64,000 bases of DNA from Adiantum capillus-veneris (taxonomy: Eukaryota > Streptophyta > Polypodiopsida > Polypodiales > Pteridaceae). Below, piece by piece: positions 35,761 through 46,784 of this stretch. The notes below the pieces were generated by a model, which ran no database searches, was not told the DNA's origin, and saw only the letters and a program-made list of their open reading frames with translations. Both the position numbers and the translations under genes were made by a program. The stretch's first letter is position 1. Each line of letters starts with the position of its first letter. The stretch spans positions 78,486,343-78,550,342 of the forward strand of contig CM043950.1 of assembly GCA_014529385.2 (NCBI GenBank), in the 5' to 3' direction.

Positions 35761-36120
35761 TGGAGTAGTAGGTGTACTTGATCTTGACTTTTGAAATATG
35801 GCTTTTGTTATGAGAGCAAGAGGAGGATTTTTGTTTGATCTTCGATGCGGTCGCTTCTTAATTCTGCTGTCTTTGCTTTTAAGTGGATGGTGTGGTTTTT
35901 TATGCCAACCTTTTCTTTGTCTGGTGGAGTTGTGAAAGCTACCTTCTTCATGCATTGTTTGTTGGTGATAGGACGAGGCAATTGTGTACTCTTGGCTGCA
36001 GTCCTAGTACTCTTCTCTGTCGACTACTTGTCTTGGCTCTTGGTTGCAGTCCAAGTACTCTTCTCTGTTGACTGCTGGTCTTGGCTCTTGGCTGCAGTCT
36101 TAGTACTCTTCTTTGCCAAG
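35599..36120 (-). pseudogene. Basic N-terminal region with 16-residue tandem repeats upstream of the pogo transposase
   Basis: A Lys/Arg/Thr-rich frame (35955-35599, extending up across one TAG to about 36120) precedes the transposase in another frame. At 35990-36115 a 48-bp unit occurs two and a half times (CTCTTGGCTGCAGTCCTAGT, CTCTTGGTTGCAGTCCAAGT, CTCTTGGCTGCAGTCTTAGT). It encodes AAKSQDQQSTEKST-like repeats. It is probably the original N-terminal part, separated by a frameshift or intron; this is inferred. Confidence 0.5.
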
Positions 36121-36367
36121 ATTTCTGCACACAGATTTGATTAAGTGAGAAATGAAGAGGGATTATTAATTGGGAAAATGCACCTATGTTAGAGTACTGA
36201 AATATGCACACATTTAATGGCTGTGGTTTTTTTTAAGTCATCAAAAGTTAATTTCAAGGTAAATATGAAATTATCAACTGTCAAACCAGAGATATTAGGT
36301 CATACTGTTAAATCAGATGATTTGAAATATAGACGATTGAAAGAGATTACTTACATTATCAAGGAAA

Positions 36368-36817
36368 TTATTGAAAGTCGAGAAGAAGTTTTGCGTATTC
36401 CTTTACAGAGAAGCGCTTCTTTGGGACATGTTGCGTTGTCTCCGGATCTGTTGGTTGCTCTTCTTCAGGGCTTGTTGTTGGTTGCTCTTTTTCAGGACTT
36501 GCTGGTCTTTTTGTGGGTTTTGGCGTTGAAGTGCTTTGCTTGATTCCGATGAAAGGAGCCTGCTTTCTTTTGGGGTTTTTGCAATGGTAAATGGGCTGTA
36601 CATGTACTCTTCCGCAGCAACACCCTCGACCACCGTGCTTATGTATTAAAACAGATGTGCAAAGTAGACCTTCCATTTGTGGGTGTCTTTCAACTAGGCA
36701 AGCTTTACACTCGCAGGGAGCTACAGATGCCATTGAGGAGGATTTGCATAATGGGACTGTGAGGCTGGAAACTGTGAATCTGGTTGCAGCGTAGGGATGA
36801 GAGTGTGTGTGCAACAT
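36368..36817 (-). CDS. Unrecognised Cys-rich ORF upstream of the pogo gene
   Basis: A 149-codon frame from ATG to stop. The middle is Cys/His-rich (CECKACLVERHPQ, CCCGRVHVQPIYHC) and the tail is Pro/Glu/Thr-rich, ending KKRFSVKEYAKLLLDFQ. I do not recognise it. It lies on the same strand as the transposase and could be a first exon of that gene or an unrelated frame. Confidence 0.3.
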   Translation of the reverse strand: MLHTHSHPYAATRFTVSSLTVPLCKSSSMASVAPCECKACLVERHPQMEGLLCTSVLIHKHGGRGCCCGRVHVQPIYHCKNPKRKQAPFIGIKQSTSTPKPTKRPASPEKEQPTTSPEEEQPTDPETTQHVPKKRFSVKEYAKLLLDFQ

Positions 36818-37415
36818 TGAACTTTGCTTTGGTTAAGTGATATATGCTCTGTTCATACTGGTCATGTATGCTTGCTTATGGCTATGAAACTGGAATCTAG
36901 TAGGGATGGTGTTTTGCTATTGCTTTTATGCTAGTCTGAGTCATGGTCAGGTTCTGTTTTGTTGTTAAAGGCTCTGCTTGAGACTGGCGTGAAATTCTCA
37001 TGTTGATTCATGATTCTTAAAAATAAATGCATCGTTCATTATTGCTGAGATGGGGGTGTGTTGTCATTGAGCAAGTGGCGAGTCACTTGGAGATGCGGAA
37101 TGTAGGATTTAAGGCTGTGGAGTGCACCAGTTATGAGGCGTACGCGCGTAAAGAGGAGCAGAGTGTGTATCGAAAGTTGAAAACTTGGCCTTGAGTTGTA
37201 ATTCTTCAGCATTTTCAATTTTTTAATGAGCCACGTTGTAAATTTTGCCTCTCTTTAGGCCCTTATTTTAATACTCATTGGGTCATTTATGTCTCTAACT
37301 TTTGTCTCTCTTCTGGTGCCCTGTTACTTACTGGCGCCTCTACCCTACACCTCATTCCAAAAAGAAGCTCGTTCTTCAAATCGAGAAAGAGGGGGGAGGG
37401 ATAAAGAAGGAAGGA

Positions 37416-37489
<74 letters not shown>

Positions 37490-38018
37490 CTTTAGGTTAG
37501 GTTCAAACACGGTGTTGGTGATTGCTATTGTTGTTGTTGTTGCTATGTGTGTGTGTGTGTGTGTGTGTCTTTATGAGGATTGAGTTGGGGTTCCAAAAAG
37601 CATGCCAATAAGGTTCTGAAAAAGTAACAACATCACCTCAACCCCTACTATTACTAAGCAAGACAACTCTAACCCATAAAAGAACACTATCAACGTGTTT
37701 CCTACCGCCTATACTTCCCCTACATTCTCCGAATCTCACATGGTTTATCTCCTTTTGACTCAGCTCTCATCCGATATTTTAGAGTTCTCAATAGGGAGAG
37801 ATGGATCCCGAACATAGAGGAATTTTGATTTCTTGAAGAGTCGTTTTATATTTTAAAACTATTTTCTCTCTACTATACTATGTCTAGCTCTGGCCTCAGC
37901 TCTCTTCTATCTCTACACCACTTCAAGGAGTCTTTTACTATTTTACACTTTTCCTAATTTTTAAAAACTGACATTGTTTGGAATTTTCAACATGGGATTG
38001 AGGTGTATTTAGACGCCC

Positions 38019-38063
<45 letters not shown>

Positions 38064-38640
38064 AATAATTTGCGGACCTTTTTTTTTCACCTCAGGCATG
38101 CTCAAAAAACCTAGGTTTAGTCTAATCCGACCTTCTAATTTTGAGATTTACCTACAAAATTTACTTTTGAAGGGTGGAGATTCTAGTGTGTCTTAAGCTA
38201 AATACCTCTTAAATTTGGGAAAAAACCTTCTTGTACATTTTCCAAGTTTTTGGAGAATATTTATTTCGACCACTCCAAGTCGGGAGTCCAGCCTTTCTTC
38301 CAAGTAGGTGGTGGTGTTTTGAGTCTCTCTCTCTCTCTCTCTCTCTCTCAATATTGCTGGAGTTCAAAACATTAAATAAAATTTTACATATATAAAAGCA
38401 ATAAATTATGCTCTTCCTCCTCGGTTGCCCTCCAGGCATCGCCTTGTGAGCCTACCTGCAGAGCTCTCTACTGGCCTAGTTAAGGAATAGGCTCTTCCTC
38501 TCACGCTTGGCTCTTCAAATCAGCGATCTTCCTTCCAAGTTCCTACGCCCATGTCGACATCTTTACCCCCAATCCAACAAGTGCCTTTCTCTATTGCTCG
38601 TAAATGATGGCGTCCTTTCTCCCCGGCTATCTATTTAATT
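36818..38640. other. Gene-free interval with GA/CT/GT tracts
   Basis: No gene is supported. (GA)n at 37419-37488, (GT)n near 37545-37568, (CT)n at 38022-38062 and a short CT tract near 38323-38349. Sequence right after the first GA tract repeats that at 27279 (TTCTTTAGGTTAGGTT). Confidence 0.6.
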
Positions 38641-40110
38641 TGTCAACCAAGGCACTGCCGAGCACGACGTTCTCTTTCAATGACAACTGACTAACAATAT
38701 CACCATAAATTCTTTTGCTCATATCAACATCTTGTGTAATGCCACATGCCTTAAAGATGAAAATGTATGTGATTCCATTTGGAGAGATGCCCTCTCTTTG
38801 CATCTATTGAAAACATCCCAAAGATTCTTGACCTTGACCCTTGCCTTCAAAATGCAAGCATATGTGATTGCACCTGGAGAGACACTCTCGCTTTGCATCC
38901 ATCGAAAAAAACCCTAAGCTTCCTTGCCAATTTGTGCATATCCCACAATCAATGAATTCCAAGAGATGACATCCCGGATAGGAAGCTTCTCAAGCACTTT
39001 TTGTGCTTGATGAAGTGCATCACATTTGGCATAAATGTCGACCAACAACATGACATTTTCTTGCAACAACCCATCACTAACACTAGGATCGTGAATTCTT
39101 TCTTCCATATCACCATCTTGTGTAATGCCACATGCCTTCAAGGTGCAAGGGTACGTGATTGCATTTGGAGAGATGCCCTCTCACTTCATCTGCTAAAAAC
39201 AACCAAGAGCTTCCTGACCCTGAACCTATTGGACATATCATGCAATCAATGTATTCCATGAGAGAACATTGTGCACAAGAATCTTGTCGAGGACCTGCTA
39301 CACTCGTCTCCTCTATGTTTTCTTGTGTAGTGGATATTAGTGGTTTCTTGGCACTGCTCTCAGAGAGACACCCTCGTTTGGCGTCTGTTCAGAACAACCC
39401 AGAGCTTCTTTTCCCTACCCAAGTTTCCAAAGCACACAGAGCTTCCTGACCCTCACCCTTGCCTTCAAGATGCAAGTGCATGTGATTAAATCTAGAGAGA
39501 GAACCTTGCCTTGCATCCGCAAAAAACAGCCCATAGCTTTTTGACCCTAATCTTTGCCTTTAAGATGGAACCATATATGTGCATCTGAAGAGACACCCTC
39601 CCTTCACATCCATAAAAAACAACCCACAGCTTCTTGCCCTTACCCAAGTTGGCCATATTCTGCAATCAGTGCATTCCAAGAGACAACTACATTTGAGACA
39701 GGAAGCTCCTTGAGCACTTTTTTTGCTTAAGTGCATTACATTTGGCATGTCGACCAAGGTAGTGCTAAGCACGATGTTTTCTTTCAACAACCCCAAACTA
39801 ACAATATCAACATGAAATATTTTGCCCATATCAGCATGTTTGTGATGTCACATGCCTTCAACGTGCAAGTGTATGTGATCTCTGCATGCCGTTCATCATT
39901 TGTACCTACCAAAAACAACCCAAAGCTTCTTGGCCCTATCCAAATTGGGCATATCCTCCTGCAGACGACAACATTCTAGACAGGAAGCTCCTTAAGGACT
40001 TTTTGTGCTTTATGAGGCGCACCACATTTGGCATACATGTCAACCAAGGCAGTGCCAAGCACGACGTTTTCTTTCAACAACACCTATCCATATCAACGTC
40101 TTGTGGAGTT
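38640..40110 (-). pseudogene. Degenerate PLS-class PPR gene remnant
   Basis: Several ~200-350-bp modules on the minus strand translate, across frameshifts, to PPR motifs: LLKENVVLGTALVDMYAKCG, AQKVLEKLPIRDVISWNSLI with VGYAQIGKEA (39141-38914), and CTLKACDITNM. PPR proteins are helical-repeat RNA-binding proteins of chloroplasts and mitochondria, where PLS types guide C-to-U editing. Land-plant families are largest in ferns and lycophytes. No start, DYW domain or long open frame remains. The modules resemble each other closely, so part of this is tandem duplication. Confidence 0.75.
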
Positions 40111-40457
40111 AGGTCTTCGAGCGAGCTCAATGGAGCGAGCTTTTTTTTTTCCGCCCTCCCTAGCTCTCCTTCCTCGTCCTTCCCCCTCTTGCCGCCCATG
40201 TGCCTCCTACCCTCCACTTGCTTCTCCTCCTCAACCTCCTCCTCTAACATCCTCCCTCCCCTCCACCTTCTTCCTCCATCTCCTCCTCTAGCCACCATCC
40301 TCCTCCTCCTTACTCATCACTCTCCTCTACCTCATTCCCCCCTCTCTCTTCTCTCTCTCTCTCTCTCCTCTTGTCCTCCCATGTCTCCCTTTATCTCTCC
40401 CCCTCCCCTCCCGCCTCTCTCTATCTCTCTCCCTCCCTCTCCCTCTCCTCTACCTCA

Positions 40458-40461
<4 letters not shown>

Positions 40462-40534
<73 letters not shown>
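40462..40534. repeat. (CT)n microsatellite with (TA)n end
   Basis: A pure CT tract inside a 400-bp pyrimidine-rich stretch (40140-40550), followed by a short TA run. The Ser/Leu/Pro-rich open frame here (39886-40623) is an artefact. Confidence 0.9.
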
Positions 40535-40552
<18 letters not shown>

Positions 40553-40577
40553 CTATTGCGATGCTCATTTCAGAAAT

Positions 40578-40676
40578 TTTTGAGCATCGAGAGTCACTTA
40601 TGACCTCCACTCACACCACGTGACATGTTCATTTGGTCCCATAGGTCATATTTGACCTCCGAGGACGATAATAGAA

Positions 40677-40680
<4 letters not shown>
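40578..40680 (+). mobile_element. 5'-truncated LINE 3'-end fragment
   Basis: It matches the 3' end of the LINE at 27501-27570 in inverse orientation. Shared words are GAGCATCGAGAGTCACT, GGTCCCATAGGTCATATTTG and ACCTCCGAGGACGATAATA. It also runs directly into a (CT)n tail. Severe 5' truncation is typical of LINE insertion. Confidence 0.85.
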
Positions 40681-40716
<36 letters not shown>

Positions 40717-40764
40717 CTGCCTCATGTGTCCTCTCTCTTTCCCTCTCCCCCACTAAACCGTGCT

Positions 40765-40820
<56 letters not shown>
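40681..40820. repeat. (CT)n and (GT)n microsatellites
   Basis: CT units at 40681-40713 form the tail of the LINE fragment. About 24 GT units lie at 40771-40819. Confidence 0.9.
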
Positions 40821-40821
<1 letters not shown>

Positions 40822-40909
40822 CCTCCTTAGACCTTCTCTCTTCTCCTTTACCACACTAATCCAGGTTCATTTCAGGTCAAGATGGCGGGCCAGAGGAGAT
40901 TGGAGCCGA

Positions 40910-41715
40910 TAGGATTATTGAGGAGACAGGAAATCATCATTGGAGGGTTGTCATTTAAGGTGAATTTTGTTGTTCTCATAATGTCAAACACACGTGATAC
41001 TTATCCTATGTTACTCGGACGACCTCTATTCCGAATTGCAATTTAAAGCAAGATTGGGGAACAAATGAAATCATCCTGAAGAAAGGAAGAAGGGTCGTTA
41101 AGTTGAGCATGAAGAGAAACGTGAAGGTGGCCAAGATCGCCAAGCCGTTATTTGCACAGTCCATCCAATTGGCTGCGGATATTACGGATGGCGAGGAGGA
41201 CTTGTTTTTGCAATCTAATCCGACAGTTGTTCCTGTCTTTGAGATAGATGTTGCAGATCTGATGGACAGGTATTGGATGACAAGAAGTAAGAGTGGAGTT
41301 TGTTATAACATTGAAGGAGAGATGGTTTTATAGATTTTAAAGGAAGAGTTGATGGCACAAGACGTGAAAATGGAAAACGTGGGCACAGGAATGGAGGAAG
41401 CTATGAAGAAAGCAAGAAGTTCTTTATGAAGATACAATTGAGAAGTTAGTCCGGGTAAAGGAGGATGAATTAAAGGACCTGAATCTAGGATCCGAAGAAG
41501 AACCAAGGCATGTGAAAGTCAGTATTCATATTGATGAAGAATTCAAAAATCAGCTTTGGCATTTGTTAGTAGAGTTTAAAGACATTTTTGCATGGGAGTA
41601 TTTTGATATGCCAGGGATGGATCCGAAGGGTTGTCAGCATCGGATTAACCTCCGACAGGATGCAACACTAGTGATACAACAGAGATATCGTATGAATCCA
41701 AACTATGTGCCCTTC
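40910..41715 (+). pseudogene. Ty3/gypsy pol fragment (protease end to RT start)
   Basis: In pieces it reads VVLIMSNTRDTYPMLLGRPL (retropepsin C-terminus), GRRVVKLSMKRNVKVAK, and then (41461-41709) EFKDIFAWEYFDMPGMDPKG and QHRINLRQDATLVIQQRYRM. The FAW-Y-DMPG-DP motif is characteristic of the segment before RT in plant Ty3 elements. It breaks off at about 41715 against unrelated sequence. Stops and frameshifts are present, and no LTR was found. Confidence 0.8.
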
Positions 41716-42610
41716 TTCTTTTGTAGTTATTTCCAATACAATGAATGAGGAAAATGATACATGTAACTTCACCTTCTGTGTTCTGTGTTATGGCATCGAC
41801 AATGCATGTTGCACCGTTTGCCTCACCGATTGTCAAGTCGTTTTTTTTACAGTGATCATGCAACTGTTCACACAAATTGAGATCGAATCTAGCTCATTAA
41901 ACTTAGGGTCTAGGAGCCACTACTAAAGGACATTTATGTTACCCGTGTTCGTCTTCATTTCAAGTTTTGTGATGTCAGTTTGATTGTACAATTTATTCAA
42001 GGCAAGGTTGTCATAGTGTTGGATGTCCGACATGTGAGTACATATTATCGTAGTAGAGTTGTTGATGTAGTCATGCACATGCGCTTCATCTATAATACAT
42101 GCACCCAAGGTACAATTGATCTTTATCTACCTTGGTTTTCTTTCACAAAAAATGGTGAAGGACTGAAGCAATTTAGGGTCCGTTGCATGTCTTATAGAGC
42201 ATGATATTTTGTACAAAGTTGCATGTATCCAGTGGACCAAGCTGGTGATACGGCTGTGTTACAAAGCTCCCGTGAGTGACTACAAACTGGGGGTAGTTGG
42301 GCAAGATCACCGAGCAAGAGAACACATTTGTTGTTGAAGGAATCTGCCAATTACTGCTTGTTACATTGACATTTTGTCTTATGATAAGGTCAAAAGTCGT
42401 TTGGGTTAACATGTAGAGGTCATCTATAATTATAATATCTACCTCTTTTATGTCCAAATATTGCTCATCGATCTCATCGATAAAGAGAGGATACCAATTC
42501 ATGGTTGGTATCTTGAACTGGCAATGGATTGTAGATACAATGTTGCTAAGCCTTGTTGTTGCCGCTCCGATGACAAAGTGCGCCCAACAAAAATACATAA
42601 GTGAGGGCAA
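41716..42610 (-). pseudogene. PIF1-like helicase remnant
   Basis: Minus-strand frames read STIHCQFKIP and DIIIIDDLYMLTQTTFDLII (42610-42173), like the GG-TIHS-FKIP and Walker-B DEVSML region of PIF1-family helicases. Further on are STTIICTHMSDIQHYDNLAL (42108-41923) and LTIGEANGATCIVDAI (about 41810), resembling the C-terminal AHN and VNG-xG motifs. The order and strand agree. The Walker-A motif is not seen, and the frames are separated by stops. Such helicases occur in Helitrons and other large elements as well as in host genes. I cannot tell which; no rolling-circle Rep motif was found. Confidence 0.5.
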
Positions 42611-42639
42611 CAGGAGTGTCTATTTCAATATCTATTGAC

Positions 42640-43625
42640 CTCGTTTATCGCTATATATATGAGGTATATCGTCGCGCAACAGAGACATATTTCTAGATTG
42701 TGAGCGAAGATATCACATTGCATGCTCCACTCTTTATACAATGCAGTGATTTCAAAGCATGACCTAGCATATGGATGGCAAGTTAGTTTCAAGTTGGCTG
42801 CAGTTTTCTCTTTAGTTTATTGACTCTTAGACTATAATCTTCTAGGTCTTGAGAACTTCATACTGACACCTAGTACGAGAGAAACGAGGATATATATAGT
42901 ATGGAATCAATTATTTAGACACCTAGTATGGTATAAATTATCTAGAGTTGTGATACACCACATGCATTCACTACTTGTGTCTTCACTACAATAATATATC
43001 ACATATATTTGGCAAGCAATCGTATGCAAAAAGTTGCGGATGTAACTTACGTGCAGATGTTGATCGACATTGAGTGTATAGTTCTGAAAACGAGATCCAA
43101 ATAAACCAAAGCAAAGGAACGAATGCGAAAAATTCTAAAACAAACAAATAGATAAAGCATGAATGAACTGCAACAATAAATGAGATGCTTTACTAACCTG
43201 CAATCTTGTACTCCTGCTTTATGATTGTCCAAAATCTACAGGCCGATATGTTAGTCAAGCTACAAAAAAGCAATGTGAATAGTTAAACATATCCTCTTGC
43301 AATGAGAGGTCACACTGAAAGTGCAAAGTATATTGTGCATGTCATACAAAGGTGCCATACAAAAGTATGGTGGAGAGCTGGCACTGTGGTCTCTCCAAAA
43401 AATTATAAGAAACGGAAGCCGTGCCTTGCCCCGTAGTGTTTATGTGTTGCGCCAAGCAAACGCATGCGCATGAAACTTTGGATACAGATAACAGACCTTC
43501 CAATGTTGTCGAGCTAGAGTTGCGCGTGTGCAATTGGAATGCGCATTGTTGTGAATATATATCCTCCCTGCCATACATAAAACATGCAGATGTAACTTTA
43601 TGCACTATGTCCTATGATCAATATT

Positions 43626-43658
<33 letters not shown>

Positions 43659-44100
43659 GAGTTGTAAGTTGCTTTGATAAGCAATTATGTCTTCTTGGCT
43701 CCTTGCTGACTAACCTGTGTTATGTATCGATACTAAATTAATGTCTGCATTTGCAACCATCCAAACTTTACTTCAATCAAAATTTTAAGGCTTTGTGAGC
43801 CGACCTGATAGTTGCTGCGTACATGGCCCTTTGCTCATAGGATCTGCCACCGAGTCATGGTTATTGGCAAGAAGGGAGCTCCGAAGCAGTAATTGCTATG
43901 CGTTCAAATCCACACCACCAGCATTCCCTGCTTCATATGCATCTGCTGAAGAGCAACGCTGCAGTATACTGTTGTTGCTAATCTCAACTGGCGGCCGCAT
44001 TGGCTGCCGCTTGCACGCGGTTTAGAAAGAGAATCTCTTTACAAGTAGCAATATTGGCCATATTGTCTGTAAAATTTTTTCTATCCCATCTAGATGTTGA
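42640..44100. other. Gene-free interval
   Basis: AT-rich sequence with a short (CT)n tract (43632-43658) and no supportable gene. Confidence 0.5.
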
Positions 44101-45065
44101 CTGGCCAGCAATGAACTACTGCTGGAGGCTAATAGATGCTAACATATTGGTATGCTTGTCTCGAGAAATGCCATCACTTCGTAGTCCTTGTTCTTCCACT
44201 TCTCGAGCATCAAAGCTCTTTGAGTGGAAAAAAGAATTAGCTTCCAGTTCTGCTCTTTGACTATTCTTTTGATCCTGGTCGGCAACGTAAGCATGATTGA
44301 CTACTTGACTTCCGCTGCAATGTTGTTGCATCTCCTTGGAGCTACACATTAACCAACTCCTACAGACACCATATTGTGCGTTGCATTGGTCATGAGAGAT
44401 GTTTCTGTTTGTCTGCAAATCGTTTTGAAATGCTTGCCTCATCAAATTTTTAGATAGGCTATCAATAGAGTTGGATGAGGAGTGCGACTGAAGTCAACAG
44501 CTCATCAAACCATGAGTTGCACTAGTGGTAATATTCCCCAATGCCTTCCCTTCGACATTGAGTTGTCTGCCACTAATCCCCTCACACTCTCTGCTAAAAG
44601 CGCAAGCAGTTAGCACTGAAGCCGCTGGCTTAATTACTTGAGGACAACCATCATAAGGTTCGGGTGATCGATCCTCCTAAGCTTTTCTGCCCTCATGTCC
44701 ACTTCGACGTTTATTCTTTCCATTTCTTCAGCCTATTCCGTCTGCATCGCCAACACACTGATAGCATCACCAGGAAAATGTGTTGAGGCCTGCGAAGGCA
44801 ATGGGTTTTGGGGTTCAACTCCAGATTAGGCCAACTAATCATCGATTGAAATCTGATTATCTTCTGTTTCAGCAGCACTAGAACAAACCTCTGCCATTGA
44901 TTGATCGCACGAAATATCTGAACTTTGAGAATGCTCATAAGTCTGCAAGCATCCGAAGTACCCTCCAGCTTGATGATCTACAAAATATAACCACGGTTTG
45001 AAAGGTCTCTGGTACTCCTTGTTACAGTTTCTTATACTGTCCTCCAAGTCATTCTCACGAGCATC
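44100..45065 (-). pseudogene. Possible exons of an unrecognised protein
   Basis: Two minus-strand stretches have protein-like composition. 45047-44835 includes QRPFKPWLYFVDHQAGGYFG. 44445-44116 is Gln/Ser-rich, with NISHDQCNAQYGVCRSW and AELEANSFFHSKSFDAREVE. A short coiled segment (EEMERINVEVDMRAEKLRRI) lies between them in another frame. Stops separate them; introns are possible but no clear splice pair was confirmed. I recognise no family. Confidence 0.25.
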
Positions 45066-45139
45066 CTGTGTACATAACAGGCTTGCACGGAGCCAGTGAT
45101 GTCTGCGACAATTTTAACAGCCCACCTCGGCATCGCAGG

Positions 45140-45140
45140 A

Positions 45141-45181
<41 letters not shown>
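45140..45181. repeat. (GA)n microsatellite
   Basis: A GA tract of about 20 units. Confidence 0.9.
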
Positions 45182-45183
<2 letters not shown>

Positions 45184-45359
45184 GTGCGCAGAGAGAGCCC
45201 TACTATCTGGTTGCGCTGCCAAGGATCATATCGCGCTGCTGCTTTTCAAGGCTGGAACGCTGCAACAAATCGACTTATGTCCAAAGCTTTTGAGAAAAAA
45301 TTGAACCGTGGATTTATTTCTTAATGGAGGCTGGGGATTGAGCCAAGTGGCTCAACCCC

Positions 45360-46165
45360 TTGGCCTCGTTAAGGAAAAGCTCCTTAGGCTCACCAAGTAA
45401 AAAAAGGGCTGCTCCTCCACCTGCCTTGTGTCGTCCCCTGAACGCTCAACCGGCAACCTTCCTCTCGACTACTCCGATCACCTCCCTTGCAGCCACCTGC
45501 TCCCAAGTTTTCGTGCGATGCCAACCTACGCCACTATGCCATCTGCCTGCCTCGCCTTACCTCCCCCGTCGGTCTGACTCCCGCATTCCTTTGATTCTTT
45601 TCATTTTTTGCTTTAATAGGATTGGGTACCCCATGCACTCTATTCTAGTGATTGAGCATGTCAGAATGAGAATTTCGATCGTATTATGGCTTCATGAGAC
45701 AAAAAACTCTGCAGTTATACTTGCAATTGCAACCTTTTTTGGATCTATGGGTGATTTAGATAATTTCTTTCAATATGTGGTTACGCTGCCTTATGTTTGT
45801 GGAAATTGGAGCAATTCTTGTATAAAGAACACGAGTATTTTGGGAATTCTGAAAATAACAAGGGTATTATGAGAATTTCCACAGGGTATTTTTTTGGCCT
45901 GCCCAACCTATGCGAAAGATTTCCAAGGCAGTCCTTAGAAAAGCCCTCTCTCTCTCTCTCTCTCTCTCAGCTGACGACGACCACGAGTCACAGGCTACAG
46001 GGGTACGAGCCTCCACCATCGGCGGCAGATCGAGGAGATCCGGGCTCGCGAGCGTCGTGCCACTGAGGAGCGATTGTCTCAGATGAGGGCTGACCCTGAA
46101 GGTTTCATACAGGCAGCCCTGGCACCAGACCCGCCCATGTACCACATCTTAAATCTCCCCAGTAG
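45360..46165 (+). other. Uncharacterised interval with a short C-terminal-like coding piece
   Basis: The 170-codon frame 45360-45872 has no recognisable motif. After a (CT)n tract (45945-45969), a plus-strand frame reads RQIEEIRARERRATEERLSQ and then MRADPEGFIQAALAP until a stop near 46180. It is charged, probably helical, and looks like the end of a protein, perhaps of a mobile element. I cannot name it. Confidence 0.25.
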
Positions 46166-46428
46166 TACAGGATGGAGCTAGATAGTTTGATGCATTCTCA
46201 TATTGTACCCTGGGCATATAGACATGCATATACCCCTAGAGATAGAGCTCCATCCCTCCTCAGACACCCCATGGATACATCATCACTACATATGTTTAGT
46301 TCAGTTCAATTTCAGTTTTGTTTCATTTGTCTTTCCAATAGACGGAAGACATACACAGCATGTACATTTGATTTGTCTCATAGGCCGATTTCGGCCTATG
46401 ACATAGACGTTAAAAATCTTTCTTTCTT

Positions 46429-46433
<5 letters not shown>

Positions 46434-46512
<79 letters not shown>
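46434..46512. repeat. Compound (CT)n(CA)n microsatellite
   Basis: About 18 CT units pass directly into about 21 CA units. Confidence 0.95.
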
Positions 46513-46514
<2 letters not shown>

Positions 46515-46784
46515 CAACTTGTTAATTTCCTCTAAATAAAAAGCATGCTACTCTCTAAGGTTGTAATGCCGACTAGAAGTGCCATCACTACCATAGGCCT
46601 TGGCCGTGGTTAAATTTAGCGTGCAAAAGGGCAAAAAGTTCCCTTAAAGCCTTCCAAAAAGTGGGGACGTGCAATATAAAACAGTTGGCCCAGCTTCGCA
46701 TTCCTACAACTCGCCACGAAGCTACAGCAGCAGGAGGCATCCATGGTGAAGATATTCTGCATCGGAGCGGGCTATGTGGGCGGT

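Noticed and set aside
36217-36543. 108-codon plus-strand frame
   Set aside because: It overlaps the more gene-like minus-strand Cys-rich frame and has a hydrophobic low-complexity end without motifs.
45320-45400. tRNA-like or SINE-like sequence (AGCCAAGTGGCTCAACCCC)
   Set aside because: A box-A-like word is present, but no box B or cloverleaf could be found.
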